Below are positions 7,995 to 15,717 of a DNA stretch of 46,291 nucleotides, piece by piece. The stretch lies in assembly GCA_024690205.1 (NCBI GenBank), contig JAILCX010000008.1, positions 1 to 46,291 of the forward strand, in the 5' to 3' direction. The DNA comes from Lachnospiraceae bacterium (GTDB lineage Bacteria; Bacillota; Clostridia; Lachnospirales; Lachnospiraceae). The notes under the pieces were generated by a model. It worked only from the letters and a program-made list of their open reading frames with translations, searched no databases and was not told where the DNA came from. Both the position numbers and the translations under genes were made by a program. Within the stretch, counting starts at the first letter, position 1. Each line of letters begins with the position of its first letter.

Positions 7995-8304
7995 GTCTTA
8001 TCCCCTCATTCATAATATTGCGATAATAAGGCAACTCGTTCTTATACGCTTCAAACTCATCGTACGGTATTACTATTGGTGATACTATAACATCATTCTC
8101 TAACCCCAAGGCATTTGCAGCCTTCCAGATAACCTTTTCCTTTTGTTGAAGGTCTACTCTTTCGCCCTTAACTATACCGGCTATATCTATGTCAGAATCA
8201 GCATTGTGGTCTCCTCTGGCATACGAACCATAAAGGAGTATTTCGACTAATGAATCTCCAAATTCATCGGTATATGCTTTAATTATACTATCCAGATTTA
8301 TCAT
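7978..8304 (-). CDS. MNT-type nucleotidyltransferase (minimal NTase, antitoxin-like)
   Basis: The 108-residue protein has the minimal nucleotidyltransferase signature GSYARGDHNADSDIDI, with Gly26-Ser27 and the metal-binding pair Asp38/Asp40. This is the G-S-x10-D-x-D pattern of pol-beta-like NTases. In MntA/HepT modules the NTase adds AMP residues to the HEPN toxin. It is upstream of, and overlaps, the HEPN gene. SD AGAGGCG precedes the ATG. A promoter candidate TTGAAA-17-TATTTT lies about 40-70 bases upstream. Plasmid or element stabilisation and phage defence are known roles of such pairs; which applies here cannot be seen. Confidence 0.85.
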   Translation of the reverse strand: MINLDSIIKAYTDEFGDSLVEILLYGSYARGDHNADSDIDIAGIVKGERVDLQQKEKVIWKAANALGLENDVIVSPIVIPYDEFEAYKNELPYYRNIMNEGIRLERTI

Positions 8305-8345
8305 GATTTACGCCTCTTTAGCACTTTATGTACTCTTATAACAAT

Positions 8346-8374
8346 AAAATATCATTGATTATCCTCTATTTCAA
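8346..8374 (-). promoter_or_regulatory. Putative promoter of the MNT/HEPN pair
   Basis: On the minus strand, TTGAAA (complement of 8369-8374), a 17-base spacer and TATTTT (complement of 8346-8351) fit a housekeeping promoter for the gene starting at 8304. Confidence 0.45.
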
Positions 8375-8432
8375 CACTCTCCAATAGCAAGAATTCATCA
8401 TACTATTAGTTTTTTCATCAAAAGAAAAGATT

Positions 8433-8471
8433 AAAAAAGTTGCCGGTTCAGAACGAATCGGCAACTTTTTT
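8433..8471 (-). terminator. Strong bidirectional terminator after tRNA-Arg
   Basis: Perfect 13-base arms (8433-8445 and 8459-8471), including GTTGCCG/CGGCAAC and A6/T6 runs, enclose a 13-base loop with a further TTC/GAA pairing. It lies 26 bases beyond the 3' end of tRNA-Arg and closes the parA-to-tRNA transcription unit; it also insulates the accessory genes to the left. Confidence 0.85.
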
Positions 8472-8496
8472 GCGCCAAACGGCAAGTTTTAAACAG

Positions 8497-8568
8497 CGTC
8501 TCCTGAGGGAATCGAACCCCCAACTGATCCTTAGGAGGGACCCGTTATATCCATTTAACTAAGAAGAC
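8497..8568 (-). tRNA. tRNA-Arg (anticodon CCT)
   Basis: The minus strand folds into a full cloverleaf: acceptor GTCTTCT/AGGAGAC, D-arm GTTA...TAAC, anticodon stem GGTCC/GGATC around loop CTCCTAA (anticodon CCT, reads AGG), T-arm GGGGG-TTCGATT-CCCTC, discriminator G. CCA is not encoded. The 5' 10 bases overlap the end of the DUF3881 gene, whose stop codon TAG lies at tRNA positions 8-10. The tRNA 3' end faces the accessory region on the left. Confidence 0.92.
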
Positions 8569-9446
8569 ATTGGATAGTTGATATGGCCCTGAAGCCATAT
8601 GGTTCCTTTATATCTGCGACCGACCTCAGGTTGGCCGTAAACATCTTTTTTGTTGACACAGAGCGTCATCTCGATATCATTACATACAAGTGACATCTTG
8701 TAAAGCTCTTCTCCCGTAACCGAATTCTTTAATTCGGTTACCTCGGTTATCTCTCCAAGTATAGCATAAATATCACACTCTACGCCATAGGGCATAAAAT
8801 ATGTATCAACAAGCGTGAAAACATCGTCCGTCTGGATCCTCTGGGCTATGGTCGTATAAGTATCCATATCCTTTAAGGTCAGATTTTCCATGGCCTCATC
8901 ATCTCCGGCTTTTGCCGCATTGATGAGCATTGAGCGTGATTTTTGAACCTGTTGGTTTGTATATACATCCTTTACCGTCTTTTTAAGCGGCATAAGGATC
9001 GTTCCACCGTCCGAAAGAGCAGAAAGCGAGAGTGTCGTTCCTGTCATCGGAAGCATGTCCGTCCTTACCGCATTAATGTAAGGGATCATGTTCTGAAGAT
9101 AAAAGATGATCGAAACTCCGGTCCTTGAATCGTCTATAACTCCGGCATAGGAATCGGTTGCCGCGTGCCTGTCAACGGAGATATCCTCCTCTGAGCTAAT
9201 ACAGGTTGATTCCACGTAGGGATAGTAATAGCTGTATGTAAACTGGTCATCTTCATCAAACTGACCGACAACAGATATACCTACTCCTGGAGCAAATTCC
9301 CGGGAAAAAGACGCAATGATGATATTATCGGAAAGTGATGTATAACCCCGCTTGGGAGCATTGACGATTATATCCGTTATGAGCTTTTGTTCTTCTTTAA
9401 AATTCTTAAATTGACTGAAACCGATGGAACGCATGTATTTATGCAT
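8559..9446 (-). CDS. DUF3881 family protein
   Basis: The N-terminus MHKYMRSIGFSQFKNFKEEQ is typical of DUF3881, a family largely confined to Clostridia such as Lachnospiraceae. The 295-residue protein is soluble, with a C-terminal part that looks beta-rich (YAILGEITEVTELKNSVTGE, MTLCVNKKDVYGQPEVGRRYKGTIWLQG). Its biochemical function is not known to me. SD AAGGAAA precedes the ATG at 9446. The gene follows serS by 29 bases and its last ten bases form the 5' end of tRNA-Arg. Processing of the tRNA 5' end by RNase P would therefore remove the stop codon from the mRNA. Confidence 0.8.
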   Translation of the reverse strand: MHKYMRSIGFSQFKNFKEEQKLITDIIVNAPKRGYTSLSDNIIIASFSREFAPGVGISVVGQFDEDDQFTYSYYYPYVESTCISSEEDISVDRHAATDSYAGVIDDSRTGVSIIFYLQNMIPYINAVRTDMLPMTGTTLSLSALSDGGTILMPLKKTVKDVYTNQQVQKSRSMLINAAKAGDDEAMENLTLKDMDTYTTIAQRIQTDDVFTLVDTYFMPYGVECDIYAILGEITEVTELKNSVTGEELYKMSLVCNDIEMTLCVNKKDVYGQPEVGRRYKGTIWLQGHINYPMSS

Positions 9447-9475
9447 GTGTTATTTCCTTACTAGAACAGTCCTTG

Positions 9476-10765
9476 TTATTTTACGGGTATCAGAACTTCC
9501 TTTCCGCCCATATAAGGACGAAGGACTTCGGGTATCTTTACGCTGCCGTCTTTTTGAAGGTTGTTTTCAAGGAATGCTATGAGCATTCTGGGCGGAGCAA
9601 CGCAGGTATTGTTAAGTGTATGTGCAAAGTACTTTGATCCGTCTTCTGCCTGGATCCTGATCTTAAGTCGTCTTGCCTGGGCATCTCCGAGGTTGGAACA
9701 ACTGCCGACTTCAAAGTATTTTTTCTGACGGGGGCTCCATGCCTCAACGTCAAATGACTTAACCTTAAGATCTGCAAGATCTCCGGAACAGCACTCGAGA
9801 GTTCTTACGGGAATATCCATGGTCCTGAAGAAATCTACCGTATTCTGCCAGAGTTTGTCAAACCACATAGGTGAATCTTCGGGTTTGCAGACAACGATCA
9901 TCTCCTGTTTTTCAAACTGGTGGATCCTGTATACACCACGCTCTTCTATTCCGTGTGCACCTTTTTCCTTACGGAAGCAGGGTGAATAGCTGGTAAGTGT
10001 CTTGGGAAGTTCACTTTCGGGAATGATCTGATCGATGAATTTTCCTATCATTGAGTGCTCTGAAGTACCTATAAGGAAAAGGTCTTCTCCTTCAATCTTG
10101 TACATCATGGCATCCATCTCTGCAAAACTCATAACTCCGGTTACGACGTTAGATCTGATCATATAAGGAGGAATGCAGTAAGTAAATCCTCTGTCGATCA
10201 TGAAATCTCTGGCATATGAGAGGATTCCACTGTGAAGTCTTGCGATATCTCCCATGAGATAATAAAATCCGTTTCCGGCAACTCTTCCTGCAGCATCGAT
10301 ATCGATTCCGTTAAAACGCTCCATTATATCAGTGTGGTAAGGCACTTCAAAATCCGGAACAACAGGATCACCGTACTTTGTAACTTCTACATTCTCCGAA
10401 TCATCTTTTCCGATAGGTACGGAAGGATCGATGATATTGGGGATCACCATCATTATCTTCAATACCTTTTCTGAAAGCTCTTTTTCCTGCTCTTCCAGTT
10501 CGGCAAGCCTTTTGGCGTTATTTGCAACTTCTTCTTTCTTAGCCTGGGCTTCTTCTTTTTTGCCCTGAGCCATCAAAGTGCCTATCTCTTTAGAGATAAC
10601 GTTCTTTTTGTTTCGAAGGTCATCTGCTTCCTGCTTGGCAGCGCGGGATTTTGCATCGAGCTCGATCACTTCGTCAACCAGAGGAAGTTTATCATCCTGA
10701 AATTTCTTTTTGATGTTTTCTTTTACCGCATCGGGGTTTTCTCTTAAAAACTTGATGTCGATCAT
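9476..10765 (-). CDS. serS: Seryl-tRNA synthetase
   Basis: Class II aminoacyl-tRNA synthetase of normal length (429 residues) that charges tRNA-Ser (and tRNA-Sec where present). The N-terminal arm is a long coiled coil (about 30-105, SRAAKQEADDLRNKKNVISK...) that grips the long variable arm of tRNA-Ser. The core shows class II motif 2 (CFRKEKGAHGIEERGVYRIH), the LECCSGDLADLK and EVGSCSNLGDAQARRLKIR segments, and motif 3 (NNTCVAPPRMLIAFLEN). An SD AAGGAG lies within the last codons of the HD-GYP gene, only 3 bases apart, so the two genes are translated from one message. No T-box is seen because the gene is internal to the operon. Confidence 0.97.
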   Translation of the reverse strand: MIDIKFLRENPDAVKENIKKKFQDDKLPLVDEVIELDAKSRAAKQEADDLRNKKNVISKEIGTLMAQGKKEEAQAKKEEVANNAKRLAELEEQEKELSEKVLKIMMVIPNIIDPSVPIGKDDSENVEVTKYGDPVVPDFEVPYHTDIMERFNGIDIDAAGRVAGNGFYYLMGDIARLHSGILSYARDFMIDRGFTYCIPPYMIRSNVVTGVMSFAEMDAMMYKIEGEDLFLIGTSEHSMIGKFIDQIIPESELPKTLTSYSPCFRKEKGAHGIEERGVYRIHQFEKQEMIVVCKPEDSPMWFDKLWQNTVDFFRTMDIPVRTLECCSGDLADLKVKSFDVEAWSPRQKKYFEVGSCSNLGDAQARRLKIRIQAEDGSKYFAHTLNNTCVAPPRMLIAFLENNLQKDGSVKIPEVLRPYMGGKEVLIPVK

Positions 10766-10768
10766 TTT

Positions 10769-11824
10769 CTATAAAAGCTCCTTTTCAATAAATAAATCGT
10801 TTACTTTAATTAGATCTATCTCTTTTCCTCTCGGGATCACGTTGCCCTTGGCATCCTTCCCGAGTAATAAGACCGGTCTGTCGGGGAAATCTCTGTTCTG
10901 CCGAACGACTCTACCCTGCGATCCATCCGATAACTCAACCCGGCTTCCTACAGGATAAACTGCGGTAAACTCCAAAAGCGCATCCACCGCATCGGCATAA
11001 TACTTAACTCCCTTAAATGTTTTCAGATATTCTACCGCTTCGTATACTTTCGATCTTTTTCCGCCAATTCCGCAGATCATCTCATCAAAGGTATCGCATA
11101 CCGAGACGATACCGACTTCATGGGGAATATCTTTTGCCCTTAAGGGGTATCCGTTTCCGTCAAGTCTCTCATGGTGGTAAAGAATTATGTTCTTTGAAAC
11201 CGAAGAGAGCCAGTCTTCATCCTTTACGGCTGAATATCCGTATATAGGATGCTTGAAATATTCGGTTGCTTCAAGCTTCGTGAATTCCGAAGGATCCTTG
11301 TCAGTATATCCGATCGTCAGATATCTGAGTCCGAGATCATGAAGCAAACTTCCGACACCTATGTCATGTACGATCCATTCGTCTTTTCCAAGCTTCAGCG
11401 CAGTAAGCGTAGCAAGAGAACAAAGACTGATGGAATGTTCGTAAATATCTGCGGTTCTTTCCTTTATATCATATATCTTTTCGACAACTTCTTCCTCTTC
11501 AAGGATATTGTTGATGATACCTTCAGCAGTTTCCTGAAGTTCTGCAAGTTCACCTGAATTATTGTAGGTGTGACGCTCAAGTACTTCTTTTACTTTTTCT
11601 TTAAATGTTTCCTCTATCTCAGACTTTAGCAGGACCACTTCCTGCATGTGAACCTGGTCCTTGTCTTTAATATATACTTCGGTAATGTCGAGGTCTCTTA
11701 GCTTTTCAAGATAATCTTTTTTTAGAACCGTCTCTTCCGATAAAAGAACCTTATAATCACTGGTGATTATCGGTTTTGCCAGAACCTCTCCGCCTTTTAG
11801 GTTTTCTACCTTAATCAGCTTCAT
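10769..11824 (-). CDS. HD-GYP domain phosphodiesterase
   Basis: The 351-residue cytoplasmic protein has an N-terminal segment (1-55, MKLIKVENLKGGEVLAKPI...) typical of HD-GYP proteins that lack a sensor domain. The HD-GYP core follows with EH (130), HD at 162-163 in LLHDLGLRYL, HHE at 217-219 and intact DGNGYP at 222-227. Such proteins hydrolyse c-di-GMP; the full metal-binding set suggests activity. A C-terminal beta domain (VGSRVELSDGSQGRVVRQN) is common in this group. The start overlaps the end of the DUF4446 gene by 14 bases. Its place between parB and serS is notable. Confidence 0.9.
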   Translation of the reverse strand: MKLIKVENLKGGEVLAKPIITSDYKVLLSEETVLKKDYLEKLRDLDITEVYIKDKDQVHMQEVVLLKSEIEETFKEKVKEVLERHTYNNSGELAELQETAEGIINNILEEEEVVEKIYDIKERTADIYEHSISLCSLATLTALKLGKDEWIVHDIGVGSLLHDLGLRYLTIGYTDKDPSEFTKLEATEYFKHPIYGYSAVKDEDWLSSVSKNIILYHHERLDGNGYPLRAKDIPHEVGIVSVCDTFDEMICGIGGKRSKVYEAVEYLKTFKGVKYYADAVDALLEFTAVYPVGSRVELSDGSQGRVVRQNRDFPDRPVLLLGKDAKGNVIPRGKEIDLIKVNDLFIEKELL

Positions 11825-12338
11825 TTAACTCCCCTTGGACAGCCTTGGTAAGTGCAGCTTTTTCTTCATTGGTAAGATCCATTCTGCAGGAACCTGATTC
11901 TATCCGTTTGATGTATGAGTATGAACTGTCCGTTCCGTGAACGGAGTTTATAAGGAAACCGTTATTATCCTGATCGAGAAGGGCAAGACAGAAACTCAAC
12001 TTTCCGCCCATCTGCGAGAAAGCATCATATTTTACAAGGCCCATCTTCTGGTAAGTAAGCCTTAGCTGCTTGTAGATGCTCCTGATGTCTTTGGTGTTGC
12101 GGGCGATCTCTTCTTTCATCTGACGGTTGTCTTCAAAGAGTTTCATGATCTCAGATTCAAGACTCTTTGCTTCCTTACCTCTCATGAAGAAGTAATATTT
12201 CTTTGTCATTCTACTCAATTTCGTCATCGTAGAGATAAGAAGTATAAGGAGAACAATAATAACAACCGTTATTAATATTAATATTATACCCAGATCAAGA
12301 TTAGCCAATCCGAGCTTTTCAAATAAAGCACTTCTCAT
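11811..12338 (-). CDS. DUF4446 family membrane-anchored protein
   Basis: This 175-residue protein has one TM helix (about 17-40, LGIILILITVVIIVLLILLIS), a charged, probably coiled-coil region (about 55-95), and the conserved DUF4446 block GLVKYDAFSQMGGKLSFCLALLD at about 117-139, followed by NGFLINSVHGTDSSYSYIKRI. DUF4446 genes very often sit directly after parB in Firmicutes, as here (22 bases). The role is unknown; the membrane anchor and ParB neighbourhood suggest a link to chromosome segregation, but this is inference. Confidence 0.88.
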   Translation of the reverse strand: MRSALFEKLGLANLDLGIILILITVVIIVLLILLISTMTKLSRMTKKYYFFMRGKEAKSLESEIMKLFEDNRQMKEEIARNTKDIRSIYKQLRLTYQKMGLVKYDAFSQMGGKLSFCLALLDQDNNGFLINSVHGTDSSYSYIKRIESGSCRMDLTNEEKAALTKAVQGELNEAD

Positions 12339-12360
12339 TGTATACCTCTGTATGTTTTAG

Positions 12361-13260
12361 TTATTTGGCACGGTTCAGAATATCGATGATCTTTTCAAGA
12401 TCTTCGTGAGAGTAGAATTCGATCTCCAGTTTTCCGGAACCGTCACCCTTTGAAGAAGGTGTAACGCTTACCTTGGTATCAAGCTTTTGCTTGAGCTTTT
12501 CTTCGATATCTTTGTATATAGCTTCGAGAGCTTTATCTACCTTTTTGGGATTTTTCGGAGTCTTTGTCTTTCCGAGACTCTTTACCAGTTTCTCAACATC
12601 ACGGACGCTGAGTTTCTCATCGAAGATCTGCTGGGCGATCCTGTACTGCTCTTCGGGATCCTCTATCGAAATGAGTGCTCTTGCATGTCCGGCAGTTATC
12701 ATGTCATCATTTATCATCTGCTGAACATCAGGCGATAATTTCAAAAGACGGATCGAATTGGTAATAGCTGTACGGCTCTTGGAAACTTTTTCTGCAACCT
12801 CGTCCTGCTTTAACCCGAATTCGTCGATCAGCTTTTTGTATGCCTGAGCTTCTTCGATCTCACTTAAGTCTTCTCTTTGAATATTCTCAAGTAAAGAGAT
12901 GACCATGATCTCTTCATCTGTATAATTCTTTATGATGACAGGAACTTCTTTAAGTCCTGCTTTCATCGCGGCACGCCATCTGCGCTCACCGGCGATAATC
13001 TCATAGTGGTCTTTTCTGTCCTGAACTATGATGGGAGAGATGATGCCGTGAAGTTTAATGGAATCCGATAACTCCTCGAGTGCATCTTCGTTGAAATTTT
13101 TTCTGGGCTGTCCTTTGTTGGGTTGAACTTTTCCGATGCCCACCATGGTAGTAGCTCCTTCAAGCTTCTTTTCGTTTTCACTCTTAGCAGCTTTGTTCTT
13201 CTGATCGCCCACAGCAGGGATCAATGAATCAAGTCCTTTACCCAATCCACGCTTTGCCAT
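12361..13260 (-). CDS. parB: Chromosome partitioning protein ParB (Spo0J)
   Basis: ParB binds parS sites near the origin, spreads as a CTP-dependent clamp and loads SMC. Visible parts: N-terminal MAKRGLGKGLDSLIP that contacts ParA; ParB/Srx CTPase domain (QPRKNFNEDALEELSDSI, IIAGERRWRA, ENIQREDLS) at about 50-145; helix-turn-helix (LKQDEVAEKVSKSRTAITNSIRLL) at about 155-180; and the C-terminal dimer domain. Length 299 is normal. SD AAGGAG precedes the ATG. It is 14 bases after parA, and three perfect parS sites lie at 14179, 15132 and 17780, which supports the assignment. Confidence 0.97.
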   Translation of the reverse strand: MAKRGLGKGLDSLIPAVGDQKNKAAKSENEKKLEGATTMVGIGKVQPNKGQPRKNFNEDALEELSDSIKLHGIISPIIVQDRKDHYEIIAGERRWRAAMKAGLKEVPVIIKNYTDEEIMVISLLENIQREDLSEIEEAQAYKKLIDEFGLKQDEVAEKVSKSRTAITNSIRLLKLSPDVQQMINDDMITAGHARALISIEDPEEQYRIAQQIFDEKLSVRDVEKLVKSLGKTKTPKNPKKVDKALEAIYKDIEEKLKQKLDTKVSVTPSSKGDGSGKLEIEFYSHEDLEKIIDILNRAK

Positions 13261-13274
13261 TTTTCCGTCTCCTT

Positions 13275-14030
13275 TTAACCGATGATCTCTGCAGCCAGAT
13301 TCATGTATGCTTCACAACCCGCAGACTTCGGATCGTAAATACTGATCGGCTGTCCGAAGCTGGGTGCTTCTGCCAGTCTGATATTTCTGGGTATCACTGT
13401 ATTAAATACCTTGTGAGTAACATTGGCTTTAACATTTTCAACAACCTGTTCCGAAAGGTTGGTTCTTGAATCATACATGGTAAATACCAAACCTTCCAAA
13501 GTAAGGTCGGGAGAAAGTCTTTCTTTTACAAGATTGATCGTGTGGATCAACTGGCTCAATCCCTCGAGGGCATAGTACTCACACTGAACCGGGACAAGAA
13601 CCGAATCAGCAGTTGTCATTCCGTTGATGGTAAGCATGCTTAATGAAGGAGGGCAGTCAACGATTATGAAATCATAATCTGCTCTTACCCAGTCAACTTC
13701 ATTTTTGAGGATGAACTCTTTCTTTTCTACTCCGATAAGTTCAATCTCGGCTGCAGCCAGATTAACATTCGAAGGAATGATAGACACTCCGGGAATAACA
13801 TCTTTTATGATCGCATCCTTTATGGAACACTCATTAAGTATCAATTCATAAATGGTATTTTCGACCTCGTTTTTATCAACTCCGAATCCGCTGGTCGTGT
13901 TTCCCTGAGGATCGGTATCTATAACCAGGACTTTCTTTCCTTTTGCTGCCAGCGATGCTGACAAATTAATAGCGGTAGTGGTTTTACCGACTCCGCCTTT
14001 TTGGTTTGCTATTGCAATTACTTTTCCCAT
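13275..14030 (-). CDS. parA: Chromosome partitioning ATPase ParA (Soj)
   Basis: Deviant Walker A ATPase of 251 residues. The N-terminus reads GKVIAIANQKGGVGKTTTAINLS, with both signature lysines (KGGVGKTT), followed by VIDTDPQGNTTSGFG and Walker B FIIVDCPPSLSMLT. ParA/Soj works with ParB in origin segregation and, in its monomer/dimer switch, controls DnaA activity. It is the first gene of the operon that runs through parB, DUF4446, HD-GYP, serS, DUF3881 and tRNA-Arg. SD TGGAGAC precedes the ATG. The 140 bases upstream are AT-rich with a TATAAT on the minus strand near 14109 but no clear -35. Confidence 0.97.
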   Translation of the reverse strand: MGKVIAIANQKGGVGKTTTAINLSASLAAKGKKVLVIDTDPQGNTTSGFGVDKNEVENTIYELILNECSIKDAIIKDVIPGVSIIPSNVNLAAAEIELIGVEKKEFILKNEVDWVRADYDFIIVDCPPSLSMLTINGMTTADSVLVPVQCEYYALEGLSQLIHTINLVKERLSPDLTLEGLVFTMYDSRTNLSEQVVENVKANVTHKVFNTVIPRNIRLAEAPSFGQPISIYDPKSAGCEAYMNLAAEIIG

Positions 14031-14178
14031 TCTGTCTCCAATCTACTGAACAAAACCGTTTATCTTCCGATAAAATCATACCGGTCAATAACGTGCTATA
14101 TGATTATAACACTATATAAATGGTTATTCCATTAAATAAAAATCGTTATTTTAGGTATTTTTTGTGCGAACTAGATGA

Positions 14179-14194
14179 TGTTTCACGTGAAACA
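14179..14194. promoter_or_regulatory. parS site 1
   Basis: Perfect match to the 16-bp palindromic Firmicute parS consensus TGTTTCACGTGAAACA, the ParB binding site. It lies 149 bases upstream of the parA start codon and 95 bases before the likely start of the MBL hydrolase. Confidence 0.95.
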
Positions 14195-14288
14195 TTCAGG
14201 CACAATATGTGGTGGTTTCTTGTCTATATTAACTTTTGGCTCTTCTATATTGTTTGAAGCCGGTCCGATTTGTAATATACTCATTTAC

Positions 14289-15119
14289 ATGATCAGTCTT
14301 TTACGATACGGAAATACAAATACATATCTTATAAAAGGAAAGAACGGATATGTTCTTTTAGATACTGATATGCCGGGGACTCTTTCTTCTTTCTATAAAG
14401 AGATTAAGAAATTCGACGTGAAGGTAGAAGATATAAAATACCTGTTGATCTCACATTTTCATCTGGATCATATGGGACTTGCCGGACAGTTAACGGATCT
14501 CGGTATAGAAGCAGTTGTTTTCGCTGAGCAGAAAGACCATATTCATGATTCCGATGAAATACTTAACCGGATTAACATTTCCGATTATATTCCTTTGTGT
14601 GAAAATAAGATCCGGTTTATCTCTGTTGATATGAGCAGAAGTTTTCTTAAGGAAATCGGTATCGATGGAGAGATTATTTATACCCCCGGTCATTCGGATG
14701 ACAGTATATCTTTGCTGTTAGATGAAGGATCTGTTCTCGTCGGGGATCTTAATCCTCTTTATGAACTTGAACTTCACAAAGGATCTCAGATCGAAAAAAG
14801 CTGGGATCAAGTATTTAAAAAAGCGGCAGAAATATTTCAGACAGATTCTCTTGTTGTATATTACGGACATGCTAAGTCAGCTTCCGTAAACCTGACAACT
14901 CACAAGTCTGGTTACGGATCTCAAGTTAAAAATTCTGTCGATGAAAAGGTCGTTCAGAAGATCATGAGATTATCGGATAAGGGATTTTCCTTAGATAAGA
15001 TAATTTCCAGAACAGGTGCCGATCCTCATTTTGTATCCGATGTGATCAGAATGTATATGACTCATCCCGGAGTTTCCGTTCTGGGGATTCTTGACCGAAT
15101 AGAGATAAAGGGCAAGTAA
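14289..15119 (+). CDS. Metallo-beta-lactamase fold hydrolase
   Basis: The protein has the MBL metal motif HFHLDHMG (His56, His58, Asp60, His61, counted from this start), TPGHSDDS (His135) and VGDLNP (Asp153), so it should bind two metal ions. The group includes glyoxalase II-like and other thioesterase-type hydrolases; substrate unknown. The C-terminal 50 residues (LSDKGFSLDKIISRTGADPHFVSDVIRMYM) look like a small helical domain. The frame opens at 14175, but that start would translate parS itself (MMFHVKH) and a poorly conserved-looking stretch; I prefer the ATG at 14289 (MISLLRYGNTNTYLI), which begins at the usual first strand. Neither start has a clear SD. Confidence 0.82.
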   Translation: MISLLRYGNTNTYLIKGKNGYVLLDTDMPGTLSSFYKEIKKFDVKVEDIKYLLISHFHLDHMGLAGQLTDLGIEAVVFAEQKDHIHDSDEILNRINISDYIPLCENKIRFISVDMSRSFLKEIGIDGEIIYTPGHSDDSISLLLDEGSVLVGDLNPLYELELHKGSQIEKSWDQVFKKAAEIFQTDSLVVYYGHAKSASVNLTTHKSGYGSQVKNSVDEKVVQKIMRLSDKGFSLDKIISRTGADPHFVSDVIRMYMTHPGVSVLGILDRIEIKGK

Positions 15120-15131
15120 AATACTATATAA

Positions 15132-15147
15132 TGTTTCACGTGAAACA
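15132..15147. promoter_or_regulatory. parS site 2
   Basis: Second perfect TGTTTCACGTGAAACA, 12 bases after the stop of the MBL gene and about 97 bases before the GNAT gene. Flanking bases extend the palindrome slightly (A...T). Confidence 0.95.
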
Positions 15148-15243
15148 TTTATATACAAGATATTGCGATTTAAACATTTATTATTTGTATATAATGAATT
15201 TATATATTATACTTCATAAAGAAATTTTTGAAAGGTGTGAATT

Positions 15244-15693
15244 ATGGAATATCAATATAAGACTCTGCGGGAGAAACCCGAATTAAAAGAAAACGCAGCA
15301 CAATGGTTTCATGAAAAATGGGGTGTTCCGAAGGAAGCCTATCTTAATTGTATCGAGGATTACCTGAATGGAAATACCGAGTACGGTTGGTATATCTGTT
15401 TGGATAATGAAAAGATCGTAGGCGGACTCGGTGTTATCGAAAATGACTTTCATGACAGAAAGGATCTGGCCCCGAATGTATGTGCCGTTTTCGTAAATGA
15501 GGAATACAGAAAACAGGGTATTGCCGGAAAACTCCTTAACCTTGCGGTTGAAGACCAGCGTGCTCATGGTATCTCACCGGTATATCTAGTTACGGATCAT
15601 ACGAATTTTTATGAGCGATACGGTTGGGAATTCCTATGCATGGCACAGGGTGATGATGAACCCGAACAGACTCGTTTGTATATTCATAAATAA
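15244..15693 (+). CDS. GNAT family N-acetyltransferase
   Basis: The 149-residue protein matches the GNAT fold: YGWYICLDNEKIVGGLGVI (strands 2-4), NVCAVFVNEEYRKQGIAGKLLNLA with the acetyl-CoA pyrophosphate loop (R-x-x-G-I-A-G-K) at about 88-103, and PVYLVTDHTNFYERYGWEFL near the end (FYERYGW is typical of the last motif). It transfers an acetyl group from acetyl-CoA to an unknown small amine or protein. An SD (GAAAGGTG) precedes the ATG. It stands alone between parS site 2 and the lipoprotein gene, 24 bases apart, so it may be co-transcribed with it. Confidence 0.85.
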   Translation: MEYQYKTLREKPELKENAAQWFHEKWGVPKEAYLNCIEDYLNGNTEYGWYICLDNEKIVGGLGVIENDFHDRKDLAPNVCAVFVNEEYRKQGIAGKLLNLAVEDQRAHGISPVYLVTDHTNFYERYGWEFLCMAQGDDEPEQTRLYIHK

Positions 15694-15717
15694 TTATTCT
15701 ATCGGAGGAAACCCTTA

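Noticed and set aside
14175-14288. Upstream start of the MBL hydrolase at 14175
   Set aside because: It would translate parS (MMFHVKH) and a segment with no family similarity that I can see; the ATG at 14289 fits the fold. Not fully excluded because neither start has an SD.
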